DNA of 5,727 bases from JAPHSX01 sp041554195 (GTDB taxonomy: Bacteria; Pseudomonadota; Gammaproteobacteria; Thiohalomonadales; Thiohalomonadaceae): contig JBFFMJ010000028.1 of assembly GCA_041554195.1 (NCBI GenBank), forward strand, positions 1-5,727, written 5' to 3'. A program made the position numbers and the translations under genes. Shown here in pieces: positions 5,371 to 5,727 of this stretch; position 1 is the stretch's first letter, and every line of letters begins with the position of its first letter. The notes under the pieces are model-generated. The model was not told the DNA's origin, made no database searches, and saw only the letters and a program-made list of their open reading frames with translations.

Positions 5371-5408
5371 TCCGTGTGACCAATATGTGACCGTTGAGGT
5401 AACATCTA
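5371..5408 (-). promoter_or_regulatory. Repeat cluster before int, candidate operator or arm-type sites
   Basis: On the minus strand GGTCACATATT (5392-5382) is followed directly by GGTCACACGGA (5381-5371). A third copy, GGTAACATCTA, lies opposite on the plus strand at 5398-5408. The 18 bases GGTCACATATTGGTCACA match the motif at 1133-1150 with one mismatch. The cluster ends 9 bp before the integrase ATG. Being between att and int it could be integrase arm sites, but the copy 4 kb away favours a regulator binding site. Confidence 0.5.
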
Positions 5409-5416
5409 TATGCACA

Positions 5417-5445
5417 AACGTACCCCACCTTTCACAATGAGTCAA
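5417..5445 (-). promoter_or_regulatory. Weak candidate promoter for int
   Basis: TTGACT (5445-5440) is a five-of-six -35. Exactly 17 nt further, TACGTT (5422-5417) matches the -10 at three of six positions. Transcription would start near 5410, leaving a leader of about 50 nt that contains the repeat cluster. The -10 is poor, consistent with a promoter that needs an activator, or with a false call. Confidence 0.3.
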
Positions 5446-5513
5446 GACGCAAGTGACTGACGGTAAAGGTAAATCCAGTATTTATGCGGTCCACAGGAAC
5501 GGTCGTGGTCGCG

Positions 5514-5558
5514 TTGACATGGTGGGGGTCGGTGGTTCGAGTCCACTCGCGACTACCA
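5514..5558 (+). other. attR core: 3' half of tRNA-Val(GAC)
   Basis: The 45 bases correspond to tRNA positions 32-76. They comprise anticodon loop TTGACAT with anticodon GAC (5516-5518), 3' anticodon-stem arm GGTGG (5521-5525), variable loop GGGTC, T arm GGTGG/TTCGAGT/CCACT (5531-5547), acceptor 3' strand CGCGACT (5548-5554), discriminator A and CCA. The 5' anticodon-stem strand should read CCACC at 5509-5513 but reads TCGCG, and no D arm precedes it. The tRNA identity therefore begins at the anticodon loop, one of the known crossover sublocations of tRNA-targeting integrases. The natural-looking terminator follows. I read it as the right junction of an integrated element; an attP in an unintegrated circle is the alternative. 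Confidence 0.85.
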
Positions 5559-5564
5559 GTATTA

Positions 5565-5599
5565 AAAAAAGCCGCATTCCGAAAGAATGCGGCTTTTTT
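5565..5599. terminator. Strong bidirectional Rho-independent terminator after the tRNA half
   Basis: GCCGCATTC (5571-5579) pairs perfectly with GAATGCGGC (5585-5593) around a CGAAA loop. The stem is flanked by A6 (5565-5570) and T6 (5594-5599). It works in principle on either strand, and follows the CCA end by 6 bases, as expected for the native terminator of the tRNA gene. Confidence 0.93.
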
Positions 5600-5727
5600 A
5601 TTGCCCGGTTGGCAGGCGCCGGTGTTGTAGCGGCGGCGTTACTGCGGTGAGAGTCTGCCGGTTTAGCCACCTAATTTGTGGCAGATGCAGCGCTTCTTCA
5701 GGCGAGACCTTTACATTCCCAGCTCGG
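5600..5727. other. Probable host flank, no supported gene
   Basis: About 130 bp beyond the terminator. Two open stretches are visible but unconvincing. One is a minus-strand frame open from the right edge to a TAA at 5600-5598 (42 codons, ending just before the terminator), which could be the tail of a convergent host gene. The other is a plus-strand ATG at 5685 (MQRFFRRDLYIPSS...) without a clear ribosome binding site. A small hairpin GCCAC/GTGGC lies around 5666-5682. Confidence 0.35.

Noticed and set aside
5362..5445. N-terminal extension of the integrase from a TTG at 5445
   Set aside because: No ribosome binding site, poor family match, and it would cross the repeat cluster; the ATG at 5361 has GGAG at good spacing.
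5461..5558. Complete tRNA gene
   Set aside because: No D arm and no 5' anticodon strand precede the anticodon loop; only the 3' half is recognisable.
5482..5670. Minus-strand 62-codon open frame reading ...VASGLEPPTPTMSTR...
   Set aside because: It is antisense to the tRNA half and its terminator; the GLEPPTPTMS string is a familiar mis-annotation produced by reverse-translated tRNA 3' ends.

Overview
The window looks like one end of an integrated mobile element (satellite prophage or small temperate prophage) in a proteobacterium, most likely a gammaproteobacterium. Support comes from strong GGAGG-type ribosome binding sites, tightly overlapping genes, and a tRNA-Val(GAC) half whose anticodon loop, anticodon-stem 3' arm and variable loop closely resemble the enteric tRNA-Val(GAC) as I remember it. 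All convincing genes are on the minus strand, so biological order runs from right to left.

Right end (5362-5727): the 3' half of a tRNA-Val(GAC) gene, from anticodon loop to CCA, followed by a strong Rho-independent terminator. The tRNA 5' half is absent; the sequence to its left is element DNA. I read this as attR, with about 130 bp of probable host DNA to its right. The other junction, with the intact tRNA, should lie left of the window.

Integration and control (2842-5361): a P4-type tyrosine integrase, an unrecognised 186-aa gene coupled to it by an ATGA overlap, then an AlpA-type regulator, a second small helix-turn-helix-like protein and a 45-aa basic peptide, packed with 1- to 11-nt overlaps.

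Replication (1268-2852): a stand-alone primase-type zinc-binding protein overlaps a RepA/RecA-fold ATPase (putative replicative helicase). Five bases past the helicase stop is an iteron-like locus: two clusters of 9-bp repeats (consensus RWAAGTGGT) in opposite orientation around an 81-bp spacer with its own hairpin. This is the best candidate replication origin.

Second operon (1-1113): after an intergenic region with a possible promoter/operator come a 204-aa unknown protein, a DUF5681 protein and the start of a small coiled-coil-like gene that leaves the window. DUF5681 proteins commonly sit near terminase genes in prophages, so packaging or structural genes may follow to the left.

Two regulatory features link the operons. 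An 18-bp motif (17/18 identical, built of 11-bp units) lies just upstream of both the integrase and the 204-aa gene. The gene pairs are joined by repeated 8-nt start/stop overlaps. No phage repressor, capsid, portal or terminase gene is visible, so satellite versus full prophage cannot be decided here.
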